Source: Alphaproteobacteria bacterium bin52 (GTDB lineage: Bacteria; Pseudomonadota; Alphaproteobacteria; Thalassobaculales; Thalassobaculaceae). Taken from it: DNA of 38,031 bases. Numbering within the stretch: position 1 is the stretch's first letter; every line of letters begins with the position of its first letter. This document shows, in pieces, positions 18,977 through 27,266 of this stretch. The stretch is taken from the NCBI GenBank assembly GCA_002238645.1, contig MPMT01000045.1, positions 1 through 38,031 of the forward strand, given 5' to 3'. Below the pieces are notes generated by a model that saw nothing but the letters and a program-made list of their open reading frames with translations, was not told where the DNA came from and did not search any database. The translations under genes were made by a program, and so were the position numbers.

Positions 18977-20080
18977 ATGAACGACCAGACGGTAACCGTT
19001 CCGGAACGGATGAGTGCCGTACTCCTGGCCCGGCACGGCGGTTTCGATGCGCTGGAATACCGCGAAGACGTGCCGACCCCGTCACCGGCGCAAGGCGAGG
19101 TCCTGATCCGGGTCGGAGCGGCCGGGATCAATAACACCGACATCAACACGCGCATCGGCTGGTACTCCCGGTCGGTGGACGCGGCGACCGGACAGGGCGG
19201 CGCACAGGGGCTCGATGGCGTCGACGCGGCGGATGCGAGCTGGTCCGGCGCACCCATGACGTTCCCCCGCATCCAGGGCGCCGACTGCTGCGGCAGGATC
19301 GTCGCCACGGGTCCGGGTATCAGCCCGGCGCGCATCGGGGAACGGGTGATCGTGCGCACCATGTTACGGTCCTACGTGGGCTACCGGCCATTCGAGGCGT
19401 GGACCTTCGGCTCGGAGTGCGACGGCGGCTTTGCCCAGTACGCGGTCGCTCCGTCCCGAGAGACCCACACGGTCAACAGCGACTGGTCGGACGCGGAGCT
19501 GGCATCGATCCCCTGTGCCTATTCCACCGCCGAAAACATGCTGCACCGGGCATCGGTTGGAGCCGAACACGTGCTGGTGACCGGGTCGTCGGGCGGTGTC
19601 GGATCGGCCGCGGTCCAGCTGGCAAAGCGCCGGGGCGCCCGGGTGACCGCGCTTGCCGGCGCGGCCAAGGCGGCCGCGGTGCGGGCGCTCGGAGCCGACC
19701 TGGTTCTCGACCGCACCGCGGACCTGTTCGCAAACCCCGGCGCCAGGTCGGTGGACGTCGTGATCGATCTCGTTGCCGGCCCGTTGTGGCCCAGGATCCT
19801 GGACACGCTCCGTCCCGGCGGCCGGTACGTCACCGCAGGTGCGATCGCGGGCCCCCGGGTCGAACTCGATGTCCGCACCCTCTACCTGCGGGACCTGACC
19901 CTGATCGGCTGTACGGTGCAGGCAGACGAAGTGTTCACCAACCTGGTGTCCTACATCGAGAAAGAAGAGATCCGGCCGTGCGTCGCCCGGACCTTCCCGC
20001 TCGAACGGATCGTCGAGGCCCAGCAGCTGTTCCTCGCCAAGACCTTCGTCGGCAAGCTGGTCCTGATCCCGCCGGGCTGA
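18977..20080 (+). CDS. medium-chain (zinc-type/quinone oxidoreductase-like) alcohol dehydrogenase
   Basis: MDR-superfamily oxidoreductase of 367 residues. The GroES-like domain carries the family EVLIRVGAAGINNTDINTR segment and an IQGADCCGRI turn. The Rossmann domain has HVLVTGSSGGVGSAAVQLAKRRGA, the NAD(P)H-binding motif, and a D-x-V-(I/L)-D-x-(V)-G-like segment (VDVVIDLVAGPLW). A complete structural zinc lobe is not visible, so it resembles the quinone oxidoreductase branch. An alternative start at 19010 would remove 11 residues. It is the first gene after secA, divergent from it across 188 bp. The substrate is unknown. Confidence 0.9.
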   Translation: MNDQTVTVPERMSAVLLARHGGFDALEYREDVPTPSPAQGEVLIRVGAAGINNTDINTRIGWYSRSVDAATGQGGAQGLDGVDAADASWSGAPMTFPRIQGADCCGRIVATGPGISPARIGERVIVRTMLRSYVGYRPFEAWTFGSECDGGFAQYAVAPSRETHTVNSDWSDAELASIPCAYSTAENMLHRASVGAEHVLVTGSSGGVGSAAVQLAKRRGARVTALAGAAKAAAVRALGADLVLDRTADLFANPGARSVDVVIDLVAGPLWPRILDTLRPGGRYVTAGAIAGPRVELDVRTLYLRDLTLIGCTVQADEVFTNLVSYIEKEEIRPCVARTFPLERIVEAQQLFLAKTFVGKLVLIPPG

Positions 20081-20482
20081 CCGGAGCGGCCCGGCACCGC
20101 GGCCGCACCCCTCATGCAATGCGGACTTCGGGGCACACGCTACCGGACCGGGCCGCGCGCAATCCCGCGCGTCACCGTTTCGCCGGCACGGATCCGTCCT
20201 GACGGAATTCCGTGACCGCTGGTGGCGGCATATCCCTCCTGAACGGGGCGACGCACAACAGCCACGAGGCCCGTGCCCGCGTCTTTGCCACGGGTTCGCG
20301 ACCGGTCCGTTTCTCCGGCGCCGTGTTGCGGGGACCGCACGACGGCCCGGGCGCGGCCGCCGAACAGCACCCTCATTCCCGCAGGTTCAACTGGGCTCGA
20401 TCCTTCCGTGCCAACCTGCTAGTCAGGTCGTCTCAGGAAGTTGTGTGCATCCAGTCCTGTCGTAACTGTCGAGGAGACGCCA
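20081..20482. other. 402-bp intergenic region, no gene seen
   Basis: This lies between the dehydrogenase and sodC. Frames here give only Arg/Gly-rich shadow translations. The GAGGAG ribosome site of sodC is at 20471-20476. I could not identify a convincing promoter or hairpin. Confidence 0.35.
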
Positions 20483-20995
20483 ATGAGAACCGCAACGTTT
20501 ACGGGCATGCTGGCCGGCATCGCGCTGCTCGCGGCCACCGTTCAGACCGCCGCTGCGACGGATACGGCGCGGGCCGCAATGTCAGATGTTCACGGCAAGT
20601 CGGTCGGCGAGGTCACGCTCACCCGGACTCCACACGGTACGCTGTTGCACGCCAGACTCACGGGCCTGCCGGCGGGAGCGCACGCCTTCCACGTCCACAC
20701 CGTCGGCAGGTGCGAACCGCCCTTCAAGTCCGCGGGCGGACATTTCAACCCCCACGGGGTCAAGCACGGCATCCTCGCCGAAGACGGCGTGCATGCGGGC
20801 GACATGCCGAACATCCACGTTCCCGGGTCCGGCGCACTCGAAGTCGAGGTTCTCAACACCTTCATGGAACTCGATGCGATTCTTTTCGACGACGATGGCG
20901 CAGCCATCGTGATCCATGCAGGGCCCGACGATTACAGGACCGATCCGGCCGGGGCTGCTGGTCCGCGCATTGCCTGCGGCGTGATCACGAAATAG
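20483..20995 (+). CDS. sodC: periplasmic Cu/Zn superoxide dismutase
   Basis: Converts superoxide to hydrogen peroxide and oxygen in the periplasm. The signal peptide (residues about 1-25, MRTATF then a hydrophobic stretch, cut near AAA) is clear. All metal ligands can be placed: H70 and H72 (copper), bridging H87, H95, H104 and D107 (zinc), and H145 (copper). The disulfide pair C77/C165 and the active-site Arg (R162) are present, so the enzyme looks complete. Length 170 is usual. ATG 20483 follows GAGGAG at 6 nt. It stands 396 bp before the phytochelatin-synthase-like gene on the same strand. Confidence 0.95.
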   Translation: MRTATFTGMLAGIALLAATVQTAAATDTARAAMSDVHGKSVGEVTLTRTPHGTLLHARLTGLPAGAHAFHVHTVGRCEPPFKSAGGHFNPHGVKHGILAEDGVHAGDMPNIHVPGSGALEVEVLNTFMELDAILFDDDGAAIVIHAGPDDYRTDPAGAAGPRIACGVITK

Positions 20996-21391
20996 CGGCC
21001 GGGCATGGTCGGCGCGCGCGGGAAGATCGGCCCGTCCCGGTAGCTCTGCCAAGGGAAACTGCGTCTTGTGGCAGAGCGCCAGGCGCACCGCTCTCCCCTG
21101 CACAGGCAGTGTCCCCGGCGTTTGTACATTCCTCTGGAACGGGTGGATTCGAGAGCAAGGCGACAGCCTCTGGAATTTGCGGACACTCGTTCATATGTCT
21201 GTACCCGCAGGCAACGGGGGGCGTCGTCGTCGATCATGATACTGATCCCGGGGGCCGGCATCCGGCCTGGTTCGCAGGTGACCGCCTCACGCCCTGTTTG
21301 GTGAGTGGAGCACCCGGGCCGGCCACGGGGACACCTGAACGGGGACAGCCCGCCCGGATCGACAGCCGCCACGAGCACGATGGAGACCGAG
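20996..21391. other. 396-bp spacer between sodC and the phytochelatin-synthase-like gene
   Basis: No gene is seen. The 9-mer CCTCTGGAA occurs twice in direct orientation (21131-21139 and 21167-21175, starts 36 bp apart), which might mark a regulator site but may be chance. The ribosome site GGAG for the next gene is at 21382-21385. Confidence 0.3.
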
Positions 21392-22264
21392 ATGGCAGTA
21401 CGGCAAACCGCTGGCAAAACCGGGACGGAACGCGCGAACCCGCCTTCGCCTGGGAACGGAAGACCGGCTGGCCGTTCCGGATGGAAGAACGCGGCGGCAT
21501 GGGTGCGGGTCGCCGTTGCCGCCGGCATCATGTATGCCGCACCGGCAGCCGGTGCCACGCTGGTCGAGTGGAGTTCCGAAGAAAGCGCCGAGCGCTTTTC
21601 GCGAGCGGAACACAAGGTGGACTTTTTTCCGCTGAGCAACCATTTCGTCGGCCAGGACAACAGGATCTACTGCGGTCCGGCATCCTCCGCAATCGTGCTG
21701 AATGCGCTGCGACTCGGCAAGCGGGAGGGGCTGCCGCAGGACCGTAGCGCGATCGATACCGAAGACATGGCATGGTTGCCTGTCGGCTTCGATCCGTTTC
21801 TCGGCAAGTACACACCGAACAACGTGCTGACCGAGGGTACGAAGACCGTGGCCGAGGTGCTCGGCAAACCCATCGAGATCGCGGGTGAGTGGAAAAAGGA
21901 CTTCGGCCTTCAGCTTCGTCAGCTCGCGCAGGCGCTCCGGGTGCATGGCCTGTCGGTGACAATGCGAGTGGTGAACGACGGCGCAGAGCCAGAACTCCTT
22001 CGCGACGAACTCGCTGACAATCTCGCCACCGCGGACAACTACGTGCTCATCAACTACTCCCGCAAGGCACTCGGGCAGTCAGGCGGCGGTCATATCTCGC
22101 CGCTGGGAGCCTACGACCGCGAAAGCGACTCTTTTCTCGTCATGGATGTAAATCCGAACCGGGCACCCTGGGTATGGGTCAAGGCAGCCGACCTTATCGC
22201 TGCGATGCAGACCTTCGATACCGTCGAGAACCGGGGATACCTTCTCATCTCGGAAGGACAGTGA
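21392..22264 (+). CDS. phytochelatin synthase-like cysteine peptidase/transpeptidase, exported
   Basis: Member of the phytochelatin synthase family (papain-like fold). Family members cleave glycine from glutathione, and eukaryotic ones join gamma-Glu-Cys units to make metal-binding phytochelatins; bacterial single-domain forms act mainly as glutathione peptidases. The catalytic triad is visible: Cys94 in YCGPASSA, His234 in GGGHISPLGAYD, Asp252 in FLVMDVNP. The N-terminus (about 30 polar residues, then AWVRVAVAAGIMYAAPAAGA, cut near residue 55) looks like a signal peptide or membrane anchor. Mature length of about 235 matches single-domain bacterial forms, and no Cys-rich C-terminal domain is present. 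ATG 21392 has GGAG at 6 nt. It follows sodC. Confidence 0.88.
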   Translation: MAVRQTAGKTGTERANPPSPGNGRPAGRSGWKNAAAWVRVAVAAGIMYAAPAAGATLVEWSSEESAERFSRAEHKVDFFPLSNHFVGQDNRIYCGPASSAIVLNALRLGKREGLPQDRSAIDTEDMAWLPVGFDPFLGKYTPNNVLTEGTKTVAEVLGKPIEIAGEWKKDFGLQLRQLAQALRVHGLSVTMRVVNDGAEPELLRDELADNLATADNYVLINYSRKALGQSGGGHISPLGAYDRESDSFLVMDVNPNRAPWVWVKAADLIAAMQTFDTVENRGYLLISEGQ

Positions 22265-22295
22265 AGCGAAGAAGCGGGCTGATCCGCCACGGTTT

Positions 22296-22345
22296 CCCGG
22301 CGCCTGCGGACCATTACCGGTAGTCGGCGCCGGGCTCTTCCTCCC
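22296..22345 (+). terminator. terminator-like hairpin after the phytochelatin-synthase-like gene
   Basis: A 9-bp perfect stem, CCCGGCGCC (22296-22304) with GGCGCCGGG (22326-22334), encloses a 21-nt loop that itself contains ACCGGT. A pyrimidine tract (CTCTTCCTCCCCCTC) follows. It sits 31 bp past the stop codon. Confidence 0.5.
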
Positions 22346-22968
22346 CCTCGTCTGACGCATGCCGGAACCGGACTGACGGACGGTGTTCCCCCGATTGTCG
22401 GACAGATCGCCCAGGCAGCAGCAGTGGCAGTGAACCGGAGTCGCGCCCGGGATTCGCAGTGAGCGCCAGCCGCCATTTTGTTCGGTCACACGGCGATTCG
22501 GCCCATCTACCGGACAGGGAAACCGCGGCGACAGGCGCATCCCCCTGTTGGTGGAGAAGGAGCGGTATTGCCAGCCCAGTGCAATTTCAAGCCGGCGGAA
22601 AGGCAGGTGTCACTGCCTTTCGGGATCCCGTTCTTGCAGATGCCGATGTTCTTTGAAACATGGACTTTCGAACCCGCCGGCCCTGTTGCTCGTTGCGGCC
22701 ACAGTCGCAACCGCGGCAGGTTTTCGAACCGAACTCCGCGCGCAAGCTTTTGCCGGACTGCCAGACCGGTATACAACCGTTGGCATTCTGGGCCATTTTC
22801 TGACAGAATGTGCAATACCTATGCTTGAACAATGCTCGATCGTGACCCCTGTCGATGGAAGAGAGGGTGACAAACGGCGGATGGTATTGGGCGAGAGCCT
22901 GGCATGCGCTGGTCTCTTCCCAAACCGTTTCAAGCAACCGGACGACCTGAAAATTGGAGACAATCCAC
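22346..22968. other. about 620-bp region without a confident gene
   Basis: The composition is lower in GC than the surroundings around 22560-22840. An inverted repeat GTTGCG (22692-22697)/CGCAAC (22706-22711) is present. Several frames are open, including one with a signal-like stretch near 22680-22730, but none has a plausible start and family pattern together. This may be decayed or recently acquired DNA. Confidence 0.35.
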
Positions 22969-23232
22969 GTGATCGACGAAAATTCCCTTACCAAGGGCCA
23001 AGTGAGAAAGCTCAATGCCCTTCGCAAATCCCTCGGCCCCGCCATTGCCGATGAGGCGTTTGCCAAATGGCTCGCCAGTGAGAGCACCGAGCCGGAAGGC
23101 GACGGTAACGCAGCGATCATTGCGGATACGCTGTGGAACCTGGTCCAGGACGGAAGCCTCTCCATCCGACGCGGCGGTTACATCGTTCGGCGGGGACGCG
23201 GACGCGTGATTGTCGAGGAACGCACGGACTGA
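22969..23232 (+). CDS. small protein of unknown function (87 aa)
   Basis: I do not recognise this protein, but it looks real: balanced charge, helical pattern, and a good ribosome site (GGAG at 22956-22959) 9 nt before GTG 22969. The frame is open upstream to a TTG at 22954, which lies over the ribosome site and is a poorer choice. Residues about 5-40 form a charged amphipathic helical region (LTKGQVRKLNALRKSLG...AFAKWLAS). A second helix (IIADTLWNLVQDGSLS) is followed by a basic beta-like tail with repeated Arg/Gly (IRRGGYIVRRGRGRVIVEERTD). The basic tail could bind nucleic acid, but this is speculation. It is followed by a strong hairpin. Confidence 0.6.
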   Translation: MIDENSLTKGQVRKLNALRKSLGPAIADEAFAKWLASESTEPEGDGNAAIIADTLWNLVQDGSLSIRRGGYIVRRGRGRVIVEERTD

Positions 23233-23240
23233 ACCGCTTT

Positions 23241-23279
23241 GCGGGGAGCCGGCTCGAACCAGCCGGCAGTACTTCCCGC
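23241..23279 (+). terminator. terminator-like hairpin after the 87-aa ORF
   Basis: A perfect 7-bp stem, GCCGGCT (23248-23254) with AGCCGGC (23261-23267) and a 6-nt loop, is flanked by an outer pairing GCGGG (23241-23245)/CCCGC (23275-23279). It starts 9 bp past the stop codon. No T tract follows. Confidence 0.45.
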
Positions 23280-23430
23280 GGAGACCGGAGGGCAGGGAGC
23301 CAATCACGCTCCTGGAGGCTGCCTTCGCAGCGGGTAACAGCCGTCCTGAACGAGCGTGACGCCCCGCGTCCGTCCGGACGGGCGGCCGACGGCGGCGCAG
23401 CGGTCCCTTACCACTGGATTTTCATGCTGA

Positions 23431-23461
23431 CAGGTCCCCGGCGTCACCGCGCCGGGACCTG
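23431..23461. repeat. long imperfect inverted repeat
   Basis: CAGGTCCC (23431-23438) pairs with GGGACCTG (23454-23461). The pairing continues by 4 bp after a single bulged C, with a 6-nt loop. It lies in the 362-bp gene-free region between the 87-aa ORF and the pseudogene, together with the short palindrome GGCAGGGCCTGCC (23563-23575). The role is unknown. Nothing else was seen in 23233-23594. Confidence 0.45.
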
Positions 23462-23594
23462 CGGCATGTTCCGGTTATCGTGCCGGATGCCGGTCCGGCC
23501 AGGCAAAACGACATTTCCCGGGGGCCCCGAACTTTCCGAGTTCCCTGACGCGCCGGTTACCGGGCAGGGCCTGCCGTCGGATAATTGGTCAGTG

Positions 23595-24819
23595 ATGTTC
23601 GGCCACGGACACTGGAAGACGCGAACCCTGCCGTCGGTATCGGAACCGAACGGCTGGTACCAGACACTGCCGACACCGCCGCCTGCGGCCCGACCCGTGG
23701 TCGGGAGCATTGCCTGCGACTGGGCATTGTCGGAGCAGGGGTGTGCGGCCTCGCAGCCGCCCGGCGACTGGCGGAGCTGCGACACCAGGATTCGGTCGCG
23801 CTGATCGACGCCTCGGGCATCGGTCACGGGACATCCGGTCGAAACGCCGGGTTCATGCTGAACCACAATACCCACGGCGAAATCAATGACATGGAGGTCG
23901 AGCGTCGCAACGCCGCCTTGTGCGCCGCCGGTGTCGACCACCTGCGCCGCCTGGTCCGGGAAAACCAGATCGTGTGTCAGTCGAGCGACTGGGGCCGCCT
24001 GTACGTCACGGTCGACGGCGCGGGCGGCACCCACCTGTCGGAACCGGCCAGGAACTACCGGAGACTCGACAGGCCATGCTCATGGGTCGAGCGCGAACAA
24101 CTCCACGACATGCTCGGCACCGCGTTCTACACTCGTGCGATCCATGCCGCCGACTCGGCGCTGGTGCAGCCCGCCGCCCTGATGCTCGGGCTGGGACGCA
24201 CCTTGCCCGCCAACGTGCGCGTGTATGAAGTAAAGTCCCGTCCTCGAGATCTCTTCGGGGACGCCCCTGCACCTGACCTGCCCCCGGGAGGAGGTTCGCG
24301 CGCGCAACCTGATCCTGGCCAACAGCGTGTTCGCCGAGGAGATGGGAGTTGTCCGCTGGCGTATCGTACCGATTGCGACCTACGCCAGCCTGACCCGGCC
24401 ACTCCGGCAGGAAGAACGCTCCCGTCTCGGCACAGAGCGCGAGTTCGGGCTGCTGCCTGTCGACCCCGGCGGCAGCACTGTTCGCCTGACCCGGGATCAC
24501 CGGTTGCTCCTGCGCAACTCCTTCAGCGACGGGCGCACCAAGCGGATCGAGCCCGGCGCACTGGACCGTGCGGAACGACGGCACGGTGTTCGGACGGGTG
24601 GCCGACGGGATCCACGCCGTCATCTCCCCGGATGCGGGCCCGGTCGCCCGTGGCACCGCGGCCCGCATGCTTCTTGCCGAACAGGTTTGCGGAATGCGCA
24701 GCACGCTGCCGGACGTCATGGAGTCGCTGCCGGCAGCGGGATTTCTGCCTCCCGATCCCGTTCTTCGAATGGTCGTCAACCGTCGCCTGCGCACCATCGA
24801 GAGCGAATGCTCCGAATAG
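23595..24819 (+). pseudogene. FAD-dependent oxidoreductase (DadA/glycine oxidase-like), frameshifted and deleted
   Basis: Homology to FAD-dependent amine or amino-acid oxidoreductases is spread over three frames. From about 23595 the N-terminal part (EPNGWYQTLP) leads to ...CDWA, where the frame breaks near 23725. The dinucleotide-binding motif GIVGAGVCG and SGRNAGFM continue in the next frame. A second shift near 24238 moves to the frame with EEVRARNLILANSVFAEEMG. Near 24550 homology jumps from KRIEPGA straight to RNDGTVFG in a third frame, losing roughly 30-40 codons. The C-terminal SPDAGPVARGTAA block runs to the stop at 24819. Three separate lesions exclude a simple sequencing error as the likely cause. 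The intact relative would have about 430-460 residues. Confidence 0.8.
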
Positions 24820-24846
24820 CCGCGGCCGGTTGAGCGCTGCTGACGG

Positions 24847-24860
24847 CGGTTCCGGAACCG
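24847..24860. repeat. 14-bp perfect palindrome
   Basis: CGGTTCCGGAACCG lies between the pseudogene stop (24819) and ppiC (25068). It could be an operator or a remnant terminator of the pseudogene. The remaining 207 bp before ppiC show no gene. Confidence 0.3.
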
Positions 24861-25067
24861 GAAACCGGGGCCAGGGACATGTCGTCGGCATGGTGCACCC
24901 GGCATCCGGAGGAGGCGTGCGGATGAGGACGGCCCGGCGCCGCCCGAGGTGCGGAGCCGCGACCGGCGGACCCGACGATACGGTCACAGCGAGCTTGTGA
25001 GCGCCCCGGCAATCTGCTACCGGTCGCACTTCCGATACAACCCGCGCCGCATCCCGGGGTCAGCTTC

Positions 25068-25982
25068 ATGCTCTCGACATTCCGCTCGGTGGCGCTTGCA
25101 GTCGCCGCCATCCTGATTGCAACTTCACCTGCCCACACCCAGTCTTCCGGCACTGCCGCCGCACCCGCGTCTCCCGGCACGGCAGCTCCGTCCGGCCAGG
25201 CAACCGGGATCAACCCGATGACGACGGTGGTCGCGAAGGTGGGAGACGAGGAGATCTACCTGCACGAGATCCTGCAGCGCGCCCAGGCGCTGCCGGAACA
25301 GTACCGGCAGGCGACGCTGGCGGACCTGTACCCGGCGCTGCTTGACATGGCGATCAACCAGCGGGTCGCCGCCCGGGCCGGCCGCCTGGCGGGCTATGCC
25401 GAGAAGGACGAGGTCCGGGATCGTGTGCGCAGCGCCGAGATCGAGATCATCACCGAGATCTACCTGCGCGACCGGTTGCTCGAGCACGCGACCGAGGACG
25501 CGTTGCGCGCCGAGTACGAGGCTCGCAGGGCCACCCTCGGGGAGGAGGAAAAGGTGAGAGCCCGGCACATCCTGCTCGAGACCGAGGAGGAAGCGCGCGA
25601 CGTGGTCACGCACCTCGACCAGGGTGCGGTCTTCGCCGACCTTGCACGTGACCGCTCCACCGGTCCGTCAGGCGCCCAGGGCGGGGATCTCGGCTGGTTC
25701 ACCCGTGGCAACATGGTCCCCGAGTTCTCCGACGCCGCGTTTTCGCTGTCGCCGGGCGAGTACACCACCGAACCGGTCCGGACCGACTTCGGCTGGCACG
25801 TCATCCTGCTCGAGGAACGCCAGGAAGGTCGGGTTCCGGAGTTCGAGGAAGCCCGCCAGGAACTCGAACGCATCGTGGCGAAGGCGGCGATTGACAGGAT
25901 TCTCGCCGACCTGATGTCCAAGACCACCGTCGAACGGTTCAACGTCGACGGAACCCCCCTTCCCGAACCCGGCGGCAACTGA
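25068..25982 (+). CDS. periplasmic parvulin-type peptidyl-prolyl cis-trans isomerase
   Basis: Folding helper for exported proteins. A signal peptide (MLSTFRSVALAVAAILIATSPAHT, cut near residue 24) is followed by a Ser/Ala/Pro-rich linker (25-50), a helical chaperone-like domain (about 52-155), and the rotamase core (about 160-255) with VRARHILLETEEEA, GAQGGDLGWF and TDFGWHVILLEER, all parvulin hallmarks. Length 304 is typical for the single-parvulin proteins found beside argJ in alphaproteobacteria. ArgJ follows 45 bp downstream and mutT after that, suggesting one operon. Its usual partner secA lies 6 kb away here. Confidence 0.93.
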   Translation: MLSTFRSVALAVAAILIATSPAHTQSSGTAAAPASPGTAAPSGQATGINPMTTVVAKVGDEEIYLHEILQRAQALPEQYRQATLADLYPALLDMAINQRVAARAGRLAGYAEKDEVRDRVRSAEIEIITEIYLRDRLLEHATEDALRAEYEARRATLGEEEKVRARHILLETEEEARDVVTHLDQGAVFADLARDRSTGPSGAQGGDLGWFTRGNMVPEFSDAAFSLSPGEYTTEPVRTDFGWHVILLEERQEGRVPEFEEARQELERIVAKAAIDRILADLMSKTTVERFNVDGTPLPEPGGN

Positions 25983-26027
25983 TCCCGTCCGCGGAGTCGT
26001 CAGCCGCAACCAGCCGGAGTCCCTGAC

Positions 26028-27260
26028 ATGGATCTCCCCGTCTCTCCCCTTGCGCCAGCCTCGTTTCCCGACATGCCCGAGGTTGACGGCGTACGCCTCG
26101 CGGTCGCCGAGACCGGGCTGAAGTACCGCAATCGCCCCGACCTGCTGCTGGCGGAATTCACGCCGGGGACCTCCGTCGCCGGCGTGCTGACCCGTTCGGC
26201 GGCTCCTGGCAACCCGGTGGTCTGGTGCCGGCGGCACCTGCCGTCCGGTACCGCTCGCGCCCTCGTGGTCAATGCCGGCAATGCCAACGTGTTCACCGGC
26301 GCCCGGGGCTGGCAGGCAACCGAGGCCATGGCCGAAGCCGCTGCAGCGGTGACCCGCTGCAGCCCCGGCGAGGTGATGGTGGCCTCGACGGGCGTGATCG
26401 GCGAACCCCTGGACCACGGGCTCATCTCCGGTCAGGTAGCTACCCTGGGCGGGAACTCGTCTGCCGCCTGGAGGGATGCGGCGCGGGCGATCTGCACCAC
26501 CGACACCTTCCCCAAGGGGGCCAGCCGCACGACCCGGATCGGTAATGTGCCGGTCACGATTGCCGGCATCGCCAAGGGTTCCGGCATGATCGCTCCCGAC
26601 ATGGCAACCATGCTGGCGTTCATCTTCACCGACGCGCGCCTTGACGCGTCGGTGCTGCAGCCGCTGGTCCGGCGCAACGCCGACGCGACCTTCAACGCGA
26701 CCACCGTCGACGGCGACACGTCGACCAGCGACACCCTGCTGCTGTTCGCGACCGGAGCGGCGGGGCACCATCCTGACATCAGCGACCATCGCGACCGGCT
26801 GCTGCGGCCTTTCGAGAAGACGCTGCACGAGGTGATGCTCGACCTCGCGCTGCAGGTGGTCCGGGACGGGGAAGGCGCACGCAAGCTGATTACCATCACC
26901 GTGCGCGGTGCGACGTCTGCGACAGCAGCACGGCGCATCGGAAAAGCCATCGGCAATTCGCCGCTGGTCAAGACCGCGGTAGCCGGCGAGGACGCCAACT
27001 GGGGGCGGGTGGTGATGGCGGTCGGCAAGTCGGGCGAGAAGGCGGACCGCGACCGCATGTCGGTCTCCTTCGGCGGCATCGCGATCGCGCGCGAGGGCAG
27101 CCGGGTGGCAGACTACGACGAGGAACCGGTCACCCGGCACATGCAGGGCCAGGAGGTCGAGATCGACGTCGACGTCGGGGTCGGTCGCGGCAGGGCGACG
27201 GTGTGGACCTGCGATCTCACCCACGGCTACATCGAGATCAATGCCGACTACCGAAGCTGA
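26028..27260 (+). CDS. argJ: bifunctional glutamate N-acetyltransferase/amino-acid acetyltransferase ArgJ
   Basis: Transfers the acetyl group from N-acetylornithine to glutamate, running the acetyl cycle of arginine synthesis. The precursor cleaves itself before the nucleophilic Thr in the motif AT-MLAF (Thr194), which is intact. Other family signatures are LVVNAGNANVFTG, TTDTFPK, KGSGMI and the C-terminal GEDANWGR. Length 410 is normal. ATG 26028 has GGAG about 9 nt upstream. It is followed by mutT after 6 bp. Confidence 0.97.
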   Translation: MDLPVSPLAPASFPDMPEVDGVRLAVAETGLKYRNRPDLLLAEFTPGTSVAGVLTRSAAPGNPVVWCRRHLPSGTARALVVNAGNANVFTGARGWQATEAMAEAAAAVTRCSPGEVMVASTGVIGEPLDHGLISGQVATLGGNSSAAWRDAARAICTTDTFPKGASRTTRIGNVPVTIAGIAKGSGMIAPDMATMLAFIFTDARLDASVLQPLVRRNADATFNATTVDGDTSTSDTLLLFATGAAGHHPDISDHRDRLLRPFEKTLHEVMLDLALQVVRDGEGARKLITITVRGATSATAARRIGKAIGNSPLVKTAVAGEDANWGRVVMAVGKSGEKADRDRMSVSFGGIAIAREGSRVADYDEEPVTRHMQGQEVEIDVDVGVGRGRATVWTCDLTHGYIEINADYRS

Positions 27261-27266
27261 CCGGCG

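Noticed and set aside
20140..20376. Small minus-strand frame before sodC
   Set aside because: Arg/Gly-rich, no ribosome site, no recognisable pattern.
22548..23054. Plus-strand frame with a hydrophobic, signal-like segment near 22680-22730
   Set aside because: No plausible start directly before the hydrophobic part, low-quality N- and C-terminal sequence, and it collides with the better-supported 87-aa gene.
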